From Zhengitettix transpicula (taxonomy: Eukaryota; Arthropoda; Insecta; Orthoptera; Tetrigidae), in the NCBI GenBank assembly GCA_037074705.1, contig CM073590.1, positions 9,804,001 to 9,868,000 of the forward strand: 64,000 nucleotides of DNA, in the 5' to 3' direction. Shown piece by piece: positions 47,235 to 58,799 of the stretch. Made by a program: the position numbers and the translations under genes. The notes beneath the pieces are model-generated. The model had not been told where the DNA came from. It worked only from the letters and a program-made list of their open reading frames with translations, and ran no database searches. The stretch's first letter is position 1. The number at the start of each line of letters is the position of its first letter.

Positions 47235-47880
47235 CTCGGATCTAATGAAACGTCGAACTGTCTGGATGCATTGATCGCAAACGGGCGAACTGATTTGTAC
47301 ACGGCACAATGAATACAGCCGTTTCCCACGGCTCAAATATCCCCAGTTTTAACGACAGAAAAGGTACCGTGTAGATTGTCAGCGAAAGCAGGTAGCGTTT
47401 GGTACAGGCGCTGTGCTGTAAATTGAATGCAACCTTGTTAGTCGTGAACGCCGCACTACACATCACCCACTACAGGCCTGTCTTGCTCTAATTACGAACA
47501 TCTCTCGGCAGGATAATAATTACCGCTAAACGAAGAGGGCCACGAACCCGGCGAACTAATGTATGCGCGCAGTTAACACAGATCGAGCCAGGAATGCTGC
47601 GATAATCGATAGCTCGATCACGTCTGTGGCCGGGTCAAGACGCGCTCATCCGTCAGCGCTGTCAGGAGCTAAGCCCTCCGTGCACGTGCATCGGACAACT
47701 CTGCCTGTCTCCTACGAAACCTTGCGTTTTCCCCAGCATATGACGCTTCCCAACGAACAAAACTCGATACTCCTACGAGATATTCCAATCAGATTCATTC
47801 GCAGTCAAAAGAAACTCTATCAGATCAAGACAAGCACGGCTGTGGATTCATAACTACTTGAGAAAGAAACCGACACTCAT
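47235..47880. promoter_or_regulatory. Candidate enhancer patch
   Basis: Contains CTCTAATTACGAACATC and GGATAATAATTACCGC in a G+C-raised block, plus CGTGGGAA (minus, 47330-47323), a Su(H)-type word. A 96-codon plus ORF (47563-47853) and a 74-codon minus ORF have no domains. Confidence 0.4.
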
Positions 47881-48424
47881 TGCTCACATCAATACGTGAT
47901 AATAATCCTGTATCGCTAAATTCCATAGGCAAAGATAAATTTTAAAATTACAAGTTTAGTGCATTCTACGACGCTTAATCATCTAATTTTCTAAATCCAG
48001 TCTTGGCTGTAATGGATGACTGGAGCGTCATGGATTATTTTATCTTAAACTTTAGATTATCATCTATAATGCGACCATAGACTGCCGTTCTTTGCTATTT
48101 TGCTACCATCTGAAAATAGTATTTATTCAGTAATTTTTATTATTATGATATAAATTTAACGAAGGTAAATACACATTTTTTATTTAGTTGCGGCTGTTGA
48201 GGTTACTGAAAATTTTCATAACCGATGCTAGAATTAAAGGATTTAGTTTCGTTGGCAGTGAAATCGATAATTGAAATGTATGTGCGTCACAAAATAATTT
48301 CCAGGCCCAATTCTTTGAGAAAACTAGATCAATCACCCTTCCTATCTCTACACAGTACCTTTTGACATAAACTTTCATCCCATCGTCGTATTCTACCAAC
48401 AATCATTTATTTACTTCTCTATGT
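47881..48424. other. AT-rich intronic DNA, no gene seen
   Basis: One 72-codon minus ORF without a domain. Confidence 0.55.
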
Positions 48425-48850
48425 TCACTTAATGGCATTAAATCTTGCTCCCTTTACTAAAGCAGAAATTCCACGTGTGATAATCACGAACAAGAAGTCA
48501 TTTCTGGGTATTGGGAGCGTCTGGAAGTATTCACCACTCTGAAAGGCGTGAAATTTGTGTGGGACAGTTACATTGAACGAAGACAGTCTCAATAGGCAGA
48601 TAATTAGGTCCTTAATCCCCCCCTCAAAAGGGCTCCTGTAAGGTCGAAGGTAAATCCGCGCATGAATACCCGACGAGCCACTCGCCGACAACAAAAATAA
48701 CTGGCCGCGGTAATTAAAGTGCTTTATCGCTCGACGCAGACCCGTAATAAGTGGTATTTCTGAGGGGGAGGGAATATTTGTGTGAGCAAGGGCCACAACA
48801 TTCTATCAAGTCACATAATATACAGCGGACAAGCCACTTATAGCCGAAAT
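48425..48850. promoter_or_regulatory. Candidate enhancer patch with 123-codon chance ORF
   Basis: The minus ORF 48425-48796 is one of the longest in the window, but it has no motif and no splice sites I can defend. The DNA looks regulatory instead: CCGCGGTAATTAAAGTGC, GACAGATAATTAGG-like words and CCGTAATAAGTGG within a G+C-raised block. Confidence 0.35.
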
Positions 48851-49189
48851 ATATACGACTAATTTACATTTGTAAGCGCTGACTTATCGCGTCGTTTACG
48901 ATGAACACTCCTGGGGAGAGCAACCCTAAGATAAGTTAGAAAATCCCTCTGCAACAACTACCGCACTTAACAACCCTGCAAAACGCCGCCAATCAGCACG
49001 GTTACGACTAGGTGCGTGTAAAAAAAAGGAGACTAAAGGAGATTCCTTTTTTAAATAAGTTTTCCAACTGAGAACTTATGATTGGACACTAACGTCGTTC
49101 TGTGTTCTTAGTATTATTTTCGTAAAGCGCAATTGCAACATGTATCACAAGGAGCCTTCAACTTAATGTTTTAAAATGCCTTTTTTTTT
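48851..49189. other. Intronic DNA, no gene seen
   Basis: A weak hairpin lies at 49021-49052 (AAAAAAGGA against TTCCTTTTTT). Otherwise nothing. Confidence 0.5.
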
Positions 49190-49285
49190 TTAGCGTAAAA
49201 TTTTGCGGTTCCAACCGGTTTCAAACACGAGACCTTGGGCAGAGCAGTTTAACGCGTTTACCACCTGATCACCTACTTTGATCTT
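49190..49285 (-). repeat. tRNA-derived SINE with A-rich tail
   Basis: Minus strand: A-box-like TAGGTGATCAGGTGGTAAAC, then B-box-like GTTTGAAACC (one change from GTTCGAAACC), then a short 3' part ending in a ten-A run at 49192-49182. Head, spacing and A tail fit a short SINE. Confidence 0.6.
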
Positions 49286-49949
49286 TAATTACACATGTAA
49301 TTAGATAATACACGGTGATAATAACTAAAAATTGAAAACCTAGTTACGTTTAATTTCCACGACGACAAATCGATGGAACGACGTCAGACTTCCTCGAAAA
49401 AGGGTTCATTTAAAGCGTCGTGACGTTCTGAAAAATATTCAGAAAACCCCTCCCCAAATTTTCTGTTTTTAATATACAAGTCTATTTGGCGTTCTATGCG
49501 TTTCGGCTAATTTTTTACGCCACGGAAGACACATCAATGTGTTTATTTCAGCACATTAGACATATAATGTCATTTATAAAATTGAATGTAGAATTGTTCG
49601 CACTCTTATACAAAAGGAACTCGCTTTAAACCGGAGATTAAAGGACATATTACCAATCTTAACGTTCTGTAGCATTATGAACAATTGCTTATGATCTTCC
49701 GAGATATATCTTCCGAGATGTTGTCTATTTTTATGGTCTTTGCTATTGTGTATTTAGGTTCTGTGTTATTTTTTTTATTATTCAAATAGATATTTTTCGT
49801 CTTTAAAGGTTCTACAGCTCGTTGAGGGCTTTGACTACCAGACTCACAATTTCATGAAACATTCTGGAATTAGGATTTACAAGTGGTCGGTGTGTCGCTT
49901 GTCCATCAGTCTTAACCTCAATTTTCGTAAACAGGACGAGAATATAAAT
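49286..49949. other. AT-rich intronic DNA, no gene seen
   Basis: No ORF above 60 codons. May include the body of the next SINE. Confidence 0.5.
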
Positions 49950-50020
49950 GTGGGGATTCCACCCCGGGACCTCCTCTGTGATCTAAGGCGGTGACCCTAA
50001 CCGATACAACACAGCACGTC
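49950..50020 (-). repeat. tRNA-derived SINE head
   Basis: Minus strand: GTTGTATCGGTTAGGGTC as A box and, downstream, CCCGGGGTGGAATCCCC as a B box whose TTCGA core has drifted. The segment that follows to about 49880 could be its body. Distinct from the tRNA-Thr-like head at 5464. Confidence 0.6.
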
Positions 50021-50199
50021 GGAAATTTAAAATCAATAAAGGACTAAAATTAAGACTGAAACGCATATACTAAATGTTTTTAATTTATTTAATTTTATAA
50101 AATTATTACTCTCTCTGGCAGTTGCTTTCTCTTCTGAAATAACGTTGCGAAGCACGGATATTCCGTTAGTAAAAAAAGTTTCTTCTCATATAATTATTT

Positions 50200-51030
50200 T
50201 GCTGGAAATAAAAGGAAATTACTATGCATTCAATAATTTGTGGTTGTGATCGCAATGATGCGAAACCGGAAGCACAGATTTCTGGCATCACCGCTGATAG
50301 TGCGCCATGTGCGAAGCTTAATTTGACAGTAATTTCCCCAGGCGTGAGCTGCATCCGCCTTTCCTTTGAGGAGAGCCATGACGAAGCAGGTGTCGCTGAG
50401 ATTCTGCAGGCGCAGCGGGGGAGAGCAACAGGTGCATTCCCACCCACATCTGTAGGCCGAGACCTGCCATCTGAATGATGGTGATTGGTCGATCTGAGAC
50501 AATAGTTCCAGAGAGGCCAATGCGACCCAATTAGGGGCATTCCAAACCACGAGCTGTTATCTGGAGCTCGTCCTCTCCCCACCTACCTGGAGTCAGGTTC
50601 TGTGAGAACGTTTCCACGCTTACCTTGCCACGGAAAATAAATAACGCAATCAAAATCGTATGGCCATAGCAGTTAATCGACATTCACCGGTCGTCTCCAA
50701 CGTTCTGATGATCCTATCCTTTAAACAGACGTAACCTGCGGAAACATTTGGTTCGGGCAGAGAAAATATTCTGCAATATTTTCCCTATTTGTGAAACCTT
50801 TGGTCTCGCCAGGAAAAAAATCTGTCCACCACCTGTGCATAGCCTCAGAAAAACGTGATTTGCATGGAGTAGAATTAAAGACGCGCCGTTTCATTTTATA
50901 AGCAAAGTGCGGTGTTATTAGCGGTACACGGCGTGTGCTAATGAAAGACTAGAGGCGAGATAGGATCCAGACACGCAGTGCTTTATGCCCACGTGAGCGA
51001 GCCAACCCAGAAAATACCCATCTCGAGATT
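50200..51030. promoter_or_regulatory. Long G+C-rich patch, candidate regulatory region
   Basis: 50166-50582 is open in several frames on both strands (70, 84, 106 and 138 codons), which signals composition rather than one gene. No cysteine pattern of a Serrate exon is present. 50880-51030 adds GGTGTTATTAGCGGTAC and GTGTGCTAATGAAAGAC words. Confidence 0.35.
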
Positions 51031-51239
51031 TTGATATACGAGTATTTAGATTCTTTCATTGCTACTACAGAAAATTATTTTCAAAAAGAGTTAAGGAAAA
51101 AACAGTTTGGAACAAAGAATATTAAATAATAATAGGTCACTTATAAGAAAAAATAATGACTGCTGTGCACTAAATAAAGGTCTTGGTAAATCCTGGGGAT
51201 CCATATAATTTTACTAAAATTTTCTCCGCGATAGAACTG

Positions 51240-51300
51240 AATATTATTATTATTATAGCTACTATTGGGCATTTGCCCAGTGGCAGCTATATATAAATTT
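51240..51300 (-). repeat. Putative SINE/LINE 3' end: hairpin followed by (TAA)n tail
   Basis: Minus strand: TATAGCTGCCACTGGGCA, AA, TGCCCAATAGTAGCTATA, an imperfect ~40-bp palindrome, runs directly into a (TAA)n-type run at 51256-51241. A terminal hairpin plus short-repeat tail is the usual layout of many non-LTR and SINE 3' ends. No coding part was found upstream. Confidence 0.45.
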
Positions 51301-52744
51301 TTTATATGTCAGCTTACAATTATAACACTAAACTATATTATTATAGTCTTTTGAAAATTTGTATCCTGAACAGAAGTCATGAAACACACAGATTTAATTT
51401 CACTGCACATCACTATTTTCATGCTTTCTTCAGAAATTTTTATTATTATTCACTTCACTGATTGTAATTACCGCAGACCTGATAAAAATTTAATAAGAAA
51501 AAATTATATAAAATAACAAAAATGTTCGGTAGCGTGCCTCTAAACTGATTAGCGATATTCGGAAGAATCACACTATTTCTCCAGGAATCACAGTCACGAA
51601 TTTATCTATTTACAAATATTTTCCAACGTTTGTTCGTTGCCCTTTTTCTTTAATTTTTAAAGGGTGATCATTTTTTAGATACCTTAATAGGTAATATTAT
51701 AATGTGACTGCTCTTAATCCCTGTTAAGAAACTGTTTGTTATTATTCGAGACTCTGATTTCTTTCCCGATTTATTCTTTCGTCTCCAAGAGAGGACTAAA
51801 TTTCTTATGAACTACATAAAAATTGCGAGTTTGAACGTAAAGTTGTTTTACTTACAAAATATTACAGCTGTTAAGAAAACTTTGGCATAACTGTTTAACT
51901 TTACTTCTAGTTCAAAAAATAAATGAGTATGATAAAATTAAGCAAAAAAAACTTGTATAGTTTTATGTCTGCAGTCGATGAATTATAAGAGAAAAGTGTC
52001 TAAACTGATTATATGGTGTATATAGGTATGTAAAAACCTTGAACTACGAGTTTAAAGTCAAAAAACAAATATACGCCGTGGAAATACACTTAGAACCCAT
52101 ATCAAGTTTACAGAAGCATTTGATGTCAACTTAAATAAAACTCAAGTAATTAATTACAAAAATGAAGGCTTCAAAATGAAACAACACTATGCCGACATAA
52201 TAAATATACTGACAAAATATTATTGTTAAATTTATTTCGATTAGTCGGAATTAACATCGATTAGCATATAATATACCTTGACGTAAACAATCAAAACTAA
52301 CAGTCTGACAAATGCGTATGCCGTGTCGGCAGTAACATCAAGTTCAAATAATAATTAGTGTGTACTTGTAGTTTTTTAATCAAAATAATTTTATTATTCT
52401 ACAGTATATATAAATATTATTCAGTAGATCGGCGATATTAGAATCTTCATTTTATCACACAGTATAATTCACGCTATTTTTCAAATGTAATTCTGATGTG
52501 TAGAATGATTACGGCAAATAGTTTAAAGATTTTCAACTGAATAAATAAACAACTTATTGGAACTGTTCAAAATGTTTTTTCCTACTTAAAGACTTTTCAA
52601 GAGATTAGCAGAGAGAGAAGAAAGGAGAAAAAAAGAGTGACAGAAAAATGAATTGAAAATGAACTAATGCCCAAATCCATTTTCAGGATTTAAAGTTCTT
52701 ATAGACACTTTCCGCACTTGAAAATAGCTTAAAGACTTTTTATC
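51301..52744. other. Very AT-rich intronic DNA, no gene seen
   Basis: No ORF above 60 codons; no repeats matched. One of the emptiest stretches of the window. Confidence 0.65.
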
Positions 52745-53662
52745 ACATCCCTCACATCTCGTCAAATTAAAACCTCTCCTATCCACCCCCTACTTTAACC
52801 CCCTATGCAACTAACTTACAAACCGCTCTTATCTTGTCAAATAACAAAACCATTTCTCCCCAATCTACCCTATTCACTCAGGGGTCCCTACTATATTCCA
52901 CCTATACCCATGATATTCCCCAAACAACCGCAACTTAAACTGCCATATTTGCCGACGATATAGCCATACTTTCCCAGTCCCATGACTACGAATCGGCTAC
53001 AATACAACTGTAAACTGCCATAACCATTTAGTCACTTGGGCAAATAATTGGAGAATAACCATAAACCCAAACAAATCCATCACACTTCCCTTTTCCCTTA
53101 AAAAAATAATTTACTTACAATATCTATATTAACATCCCACCCATTCAAAACAAATAAAACCATAAATACCTTGGACTAATATTAGATTCAAAACTATCCT
53201 TGTCCCAACACTGGAGTCACATTAAAAAAAGAATCAATCACCGCTTTAAAATACTAAAACCATTAATTAATCCTAATGTTCCTTTATCCCTTTCAACGAA
53301 AAAATTAGTTTATATATCCATTATTTCTCCATTACGGAAGTACGGCTGTAACATTTGGGGTTACGCAGCCAAAACACACGTCAACAAGATCCAAACATCC
53401 CAAAATAAAATCTTTCGTTATATGACAAACTGACCCTCAGACGATTTCCGCATCCATAGTGACCTCAATATTCATTTATCCACCAAACAATAACCAAAAA
53501 CATACTTCTTCAATATAAAAAAGACATAATTCACGTCAACCCGTTAATACCCGATACAGCTGCCTCTCCTCCACCTCACATCCAGCATTAAAAAGAAAGA
53601 GACCAAGAGACCTAATCAATATCCAATAAATGTAAAGGAGGTGAAACAAAATATGCTCCACA

Positions 53663-53702
<40 letters not shown>
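52745..53702 (+). mobile_element. Jockey-like non-LTR retrotransposon, 5'-truncated, with catalytic box
   Basis: Translated pieces, separated by stops and one-base shifts, read LTNRSYLVK, then TLFTQGSLLY, then IFADDIAILSQSHDYESATI (the FADD reverse-transcriptase active site near 52950-52960). They continue with NHLVTWANNWRITINPNKSI, YLGLILDSKL, and an ORF at 53200-53433 ending IQTSQNKIFRYMTN. The order and spacing match Jockey-type ORF2. It ends in a TA microsatellite that may derive from its 3' tail. Same lineage as 16051-16640. Confidence 0.88.
53665..53702. repeat. (TA)n microsatellite at the end of the Jockey-like fragment
   Basis: About 38 bp of TA dinucleotides immediately after the last element-like sequence (CACAAGATATA). 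Confidence 0.95.
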
Positions 53703-53704
<2 letters not shown>

Positions 53705-53939
53705 TAATATAAAATGTACACATATCAGAACAGTAAAATCATCAGAGTGTAAAGTTTCCTGAATTAAAAAAAAGGGAATGACAATCAGGTCAATTTCGAT
53801 TCATTGGATGCACCTATGTTAATATTACGAAAATGTTTGAAGTAACATGAGACTTGGCGTGTATCTGGATGGTGACGGTTGTTGAGGTACTGAAGCATAT
53901 CGTAGCACAAAGTGGCTAAATAGACGGTGTGTTTCAATT

Positions 53940-54260
53940 AGGAGGTCCAAAGTGTCACGTCCGAGGGAGACAGGACAGCAAGTACCAGCGTGCCAGATCG
54001 ATGGCAGATCGTGCGCGCTGAAGACACGCCCTCCGCCTTACGCAGACGCCAAGTAATAGCCGGACTATTGGTGCGCGAAATTGGAAGCGGCGTTTTTCGT
54101 GCTCCTCGGAAACGGTTATCTCGTTTGCCGTGAGAGCGATACAGCGCGTGCGATCACCGGGAATCGAAGTCGCTGGGAAAGACATTAGCGAAGCTACTCA
54201 ACCGAAACGTGCCGGAGCCATCGGCAGCTCTTTGACAATTGTCTTTTTCAAAGTCTAGCA
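53940..54260. promoter_or_regulatory. Isolated G+C- and CpG-rich island
   Basis: Sharp borders in AT-rich DNA, many CG steps (e.g. GATCGTGCGCGCTGAAGACACG shortened to GTGCGCGC). The left border reads AATTAGGAGGTCC. A 76-codon minus ORF has no domain. Could be a regulatory island or the GC-rich part of an unrecognised inserted element. Confidence 0.3.
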
Positions 54261-55016
54261 AATTATTGTCAGGCGTTCAACGCGTTTTTTCAGTCGGAGC
54301 AAGCAACGAGTATCTGAAGTTCCCAGTACTGTGCCGGTCAAAGAACTTCCAAAGTACGTAGTACAAAGAACTGAAGTAGTTGCTTGAAACTCATAGCCGA
54401 ACGTAATTTACCAAATACACCGCAACGTCTTTTTACTCGAATTTATACGCGTATTTAGAGTAACGATATAAAAACCATTTTTACACTATTTTATTCACTT
54501 GCAAGCGACCGACCTAAATACGTCATTCAAGACAATTTGGAAACTTCTGGAAAACTGCGTATGGTTATGTTGCCACTTTTGAAAATACTAAATTTACTGA
54601 ATTACAAAAGCGAGAATTTGGTTTATCGTATCATCTTAGAAATTTTTTTAAAATTTCATTAATTGGTAATTAAATAACTGCGTGGGAAAAATACGTCATG
54701 ATTTAATTAGAGTATGTAACAAAATATGAAATTAATAAATAGTTTTAGAAAATACAGTATTAAAGATGAGGTAAACGAAAGATCTAGAGTGTGTCGTCGG
54801 AAACTGTTTGCGGGTAACATATCGTTTACAGTCATTACAAAAAAGGTCTTCAAAGTGCATGAGGTTTGAGGTGTCAAACCAAAAAAAAAATTGTGATCCC
54901 TTACAAATCTTTGTCAATTAAATGATTTAATATTGACTGGATAACAAGTATTGCACTTTCCATTGACAGTTTAGTTTGTAAATGATTAAATTAAAGATTT
55001 ATAATTAAATCTCGCC
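54261..55016. other. AT-rich intronic DNA, no gene seen
   Basis: One 61-codon minus ORF. A CGTGGGAA word at 54681 is at background frequency. Confidence 0.55.
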
Positions 55017-55225
55017 ATCGTAAGGGTGTGGGACAAGTACCCAATGCCCGACCTACCTGATGCAAGTTTTCTAGGGTTTGTACTGCATCACGTTTAGGCA
55101 AATGCCGGGTAGGATCCTTAAACTATAGCCCGGGGTCCCTAATTAACCCTTGGCTACCTTACTCTCTCCTTCCGCATCCCCCCTTTCAAATCCCTTCCTG
55201 TGCTATTAAAAAGTGCGAATCTCTA
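55017..55225 (+). repeat. Dispersed repeat R1, copy C (3' part)
   Basis: Matches the minus strand of 27424-27640: GGGTGTGGGACAAGTACCCA, TTTTCTAGGGTTTGTACTGC, GGCAAATGCCGGGTAGGATC, ACTATAGCCCG, CTTGGCTACCTT, and the CTATTAAAA end. The 5' half is missing, consistent with 5' truncation on retroposition. That favours a SINE/LINE-type element. Confidence 0.85.
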
Positions 55226-55319
55226 GACGACTTTCACAGAAAGAAGTGCATCAATATAGACCATGCGATATAAAGCTTTTTCTTCCACTTGTTGAAACAA
55301 TATTTGCGAAGTTCTATGT

Positions 55320-55910
55320 GTGCTTTGGGGTGAGACGATCCACATTTGGAAGCTCTTGTCCTTGTTCAGACTAGCTGGCCGGGATTTAACGCAAGGGATC
55401 ATGCACCCCGAAGCTCATTGTCAATGAATACATTTGAAAGGTATATTTTAAAGTAAACAAATAATTCTGTTGGATCCATTATTCCAAACTTGAAAACTAC
55501 TTTCGCCGAACCACGAAGGTCCACCGTCCCACTCAGGTCTTAGGCCCTCCTGCTCGGCCTGGCCGTGGTTCAGCTATCACGCAACTGCGTAGGAGTCATT
55601 CAGCATGATTGCTTGCTTATTGAGATGCATATTAGGAGGCGCCGTGGGCTAAGAGAAGAGCTGCCACTTGTTCCGGGAACGGAACGTGTAATCAAGTTTC
55701 GCTGCGTCGTGGCCGTGCGCCGTTTACACATGTAAAACAGCTTGACGCGTCGGCTCCGTCCCTGACTGATAATGCAATTACGTTGGCAAACAGTCGAGTA
55801 CCGGTTTAATAAGGAATCCCCCTATACGGGAAGTGGTCTGTAAACTGACGAGCCGCGCCGATGATGGGTGTCACCAATTACTGGAAATAACGTCACGGCT
55901 CAAATATACA
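55320..55910. promoter_or_regulatory. Candidate enhancer patch
   Basis: G+C-raised block with GATAATGCAATTACGTTGGC, GGTTTAATAAGGAATCCCC and CACCAATTACTGG. No ORF over 60 codons despite the composition, which favours noncoding constraint over a lost gene. Confidence 0.42.
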
Positions 55911-56109
55911 TAATTTAGAAAAACTGTCACACAAACAGCATTCGACAGAATACTGCTGCGTGCTGTCCAACCTGGTTAGAAAACGGCTTTTTTAAATGAA
56001 AAATGAATTCAAGACTACCCAGCCGCCACCTGGAGACTAAACGGCGAACGTTCCAAAACATTGTATTTGTTCTAACGGTTATATTTTAACGTCTCTTTAT
56101 ATGAAAGAT

Positions 56110-56404
56110 ATAATGCAGTTTATGACCAATTTTCGGACAATTTATTTATAAAATTAAAAAAATATCGGTACGTGTTTGTACCTTCTTCAGGTCTTTTACA
56201 ATTATCACTAAATGTTAAAAGACATTTCACACTACATTTAATAATTTTCCCAAATCTATTCAAATTATTAAATATGGTGTGAAATATCTTTAATCATTTA
56301 GTGATAATTAGAAACGGTCTGAATAAGGTACACACATATTAACCAAAACGTTGTTTTTTTATGTAATAAATAAATTGTTTAAAATTGGTCACAAACTGCA
56401 TTAT
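56110..56404. repeat. Fold-back repeat F6 (best-preserved A-type pair)
   Basis: The reverse complement of 56247-56110 aligns end to end with 56262-56404 around a 14-bp centre. Shared words include AAATTATTAAAT, CATTTAGTGATAATT, AATAAATAAATTGT and AAAATTGGTCA then AAACTGCATTA. The minus copy keeps CCTGAAGAAGGTAC, AAACAC, GTACC, a perfect 5-bp hairpin after the core; the plus copy has CTGAATAAGGTACACACA and AAAACGTTG. Arms are about 140 bp. Confidence 0.9.
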
Positions 56405-57884
56405 GCATTGTTTTTATTCGTTCTTTACAAGAACCCGAGATATGATGGATCTGCGGCGGTAAACTTGACAGGTGTACCAATTGGAAGATGCCTTCCTATG
56501 TTCTAGAACACGTTGTTTGTGACACTGGGATTGATCCTATTTTAATAGAGAAATATGTTGAGGACATTTTAACAGTTTTAAATACAGACCGATGTTGAAG
56601 CGTTATTAAATTAAATATATAGTGCGTATGAGAATGTTTTATTTAGGCGTGAATGGGAAAAAAACCTGTTAATTTAATTCTCTTGATATGACTTTAATAC
56701 GCAAGGACTATCAAATTAGGATAAAATGACACAAAAGAACTGTTACTACAGATAGTATGTTAAATAATAATTCAGGGCACACAACATATGTTAAGTACAA
56801 TTTAGTCTCAAATCATATTAGAAAGGTTATAAAAGTCACTGACCCACTATTTATGAAAGAAGTAAAAAAAAAATTTAATTTGCTTAAATAATTGGTAGCT
56901 ATCAACGTTAATTAAGAAATTGTGGAATAAGGGCGGTATAAAAGTTGAAATTTATTTTGACGTTATATAAAGGCGTACAAGATTTTAAACGCTATCAAAC
57001 AGCTACAAAATTACAGTAGTACAAAATCTGGTTTTAACTGCTTTGGCCATGGACTTTGTTCGCTTTATAGAAATCGATTTCCTCTGAAGAAATAAATAAT
57101 TTTGATGGTTCGTCAATTGTCTTTTAAACTTGAATTTCTGAAATTCCAATTTTCTTTTCGACGACCACTTTATTATTACGTAAGCAAATTTTTGGTTGTC
57201 AAGAAAATAGCCGTAGAATAAATTTTATAGAAGTATCCAAACCTATTTTAAAAAAAAGTGGCACTGGAACAACTATTTATAAGGAACGTGTTAACGATAA
57301 ACAATCGCCATCCTATGAATACTTTACATTGTATACAAATCTTTGGGACGAAATCTAACGTTAGCATTGTTTTCGTTCTTGTATGATGGACATGCAGTTT
57401 TTACTACTACATATGAGTACCTCGTCGATGAATATTGATCAGTATGCATAGAAACGACAAATAACACATACGACACTGCAACAGACTAACAATGTGGGCA
57501 TGTGGGGATAGACAAAAATTAACAATACAACTTAAGAATGTAAGAATTGAGAAATGTAGGTAAAACACTTCAGAGGAAGCTGGTACTGATATATGAAAAT
57601 TCCACAAGGGCAAAATATATCAACTCTATATAACATAGCTGGTGCTAAAAATGCACAAATAGGACACGAATTGATTTGGGTGAAATTAATCAAATTGACA
57701 TAGCCCCCGTTACTCAAATTGCCAAGCTAAGAATTTAGTTGATGGTTAAATAGTTTGTGTCTGCTTATTGAAAATATTAATAATTATGAGTTGTAATAAC
57801 ACGCAGACATTTCTGAGCGTAGAAAGTTAATAATGATAATGATACCTAACATTTAAGGCCCTAGAACGACGGAGGTGAAAGTTG
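56405..57884. other. AT-rich intronic DNA, no gene seen
   Basis: Two overlapping minus ORFs of 61-68 codons at 57407-57717, without domains. Confidence 0.55.
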
Positions 57885-58215
57885 ATCTACTAGACCACCA
57901 GCAATGTAAGCAATCCGCTGTGACAAGTGATGCGTGGGTCGCATGAATCACTGCGTAAGGTGCGTTGAAGTGCGCGGCGCGTTGTACGCTGTACAACCCT
58001 GCTGGGCCCGAGGCCCTTTCGGTAGTAAACTGGTTTCATTAGTCGGTCTGCAGCCGGCGCACAGAAGTCCACAGCCATCGGCGACGCGGCCACACAACGC
58101 AATATTGTCTTTCAACAGGGCCGATGCTGTGTTTAGGGCGAGGGTTGGCCCAGTCCCGGACGCCAGTAAAGAACCGGACGCACTAATCACCTTAACTCAC
58201 CGTTAGTCCCTAACG
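57885..58215. promoter_or_regulatory. G+C-rich candidate regulatory patch
   Basis: Three ORFs of 70-90 codons on both strands arise from composition. No TAAT cluster, but CGGACGCACTAATCACC ends the block. Sharp compositional borders. Confidence 0.3.
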
Positions 58216-58630
58216 TGGCCAGGATTTTTTCAGAACTTCTACATGATACATTGAAATTATTTGTGGAAGTTATGAATGTTTCAAATGCTAACAGGGGGCC
58301 GATGTAAATAGAATTGGAGAGCAATCCTGACGGCACCTGACTTTCTTTTCAGCTGATGCAAATAAATAATAATGATGATCAATTAAGTATGGAATATTCT
58401 CGATGTTGATGTTTCGGCGGACATCGAGAAATGTGAACATGGAAAAATTTATTAAAACTTTACACCGGGAAAGATTACATTCATTTAATATGGAATACTT
58501 TAATCTCGAGAACGTCCAGTATAAACACATATAAAACTAGGTTTAATATGCTGGGAAAACCAAAATCAAGTACGTCTTTCAGAAGGCGCACTATTTGTCG
58601 CCCTATAAGCCCGTACATATACTATACTCC
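58216..58630. other. Intronic DNA, no gene seen
   Basis: One 80-codon minus ORF, no domain. Confidence 0.55.
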
Positions 58631-58631
58631 C

Positions 58632-58663
<32 letters not shown>

Positions 58664-58682
58664 CAATATATATATATATATA
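58631..58682. repeat. Compound (TA)n microsatellite
   Basis: Three TA blocks interrupted by single C or CA variants over about 52 bp. Confidence 0.95.
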
Positions 58683-58799
58683 AGAAATTTTTTATACATG
58701 ATTATGATAATGTACATCGAAAGATCTAGTAGAAATTTAAAAAATTGAGACATTTCTTTTTCTGTAAAATTTCAACAAAGTTCACATGAGTTAAATTTT

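Noticed and set aside
47323..47330. Su(H) binding sites (YGTGGGAA) as Notch feedback input, also at 11541, 39324 and 54681
   Set aside because: Four matches on two strands in 64 kb is about what chance gives, and they are not clustered.
48425..48796. 123-codon minus ORF as a gene
   Set aside because: No domain, and the DNA shows TAAT-type site words; better explained as a noncoding patch.
50166..50582. 138-codon minus ORF as another Serrate exon
   Set aside because: Lacks the cysteine spacing and residues of the MNNL or DSL regions; several frames on both strands are equally open.
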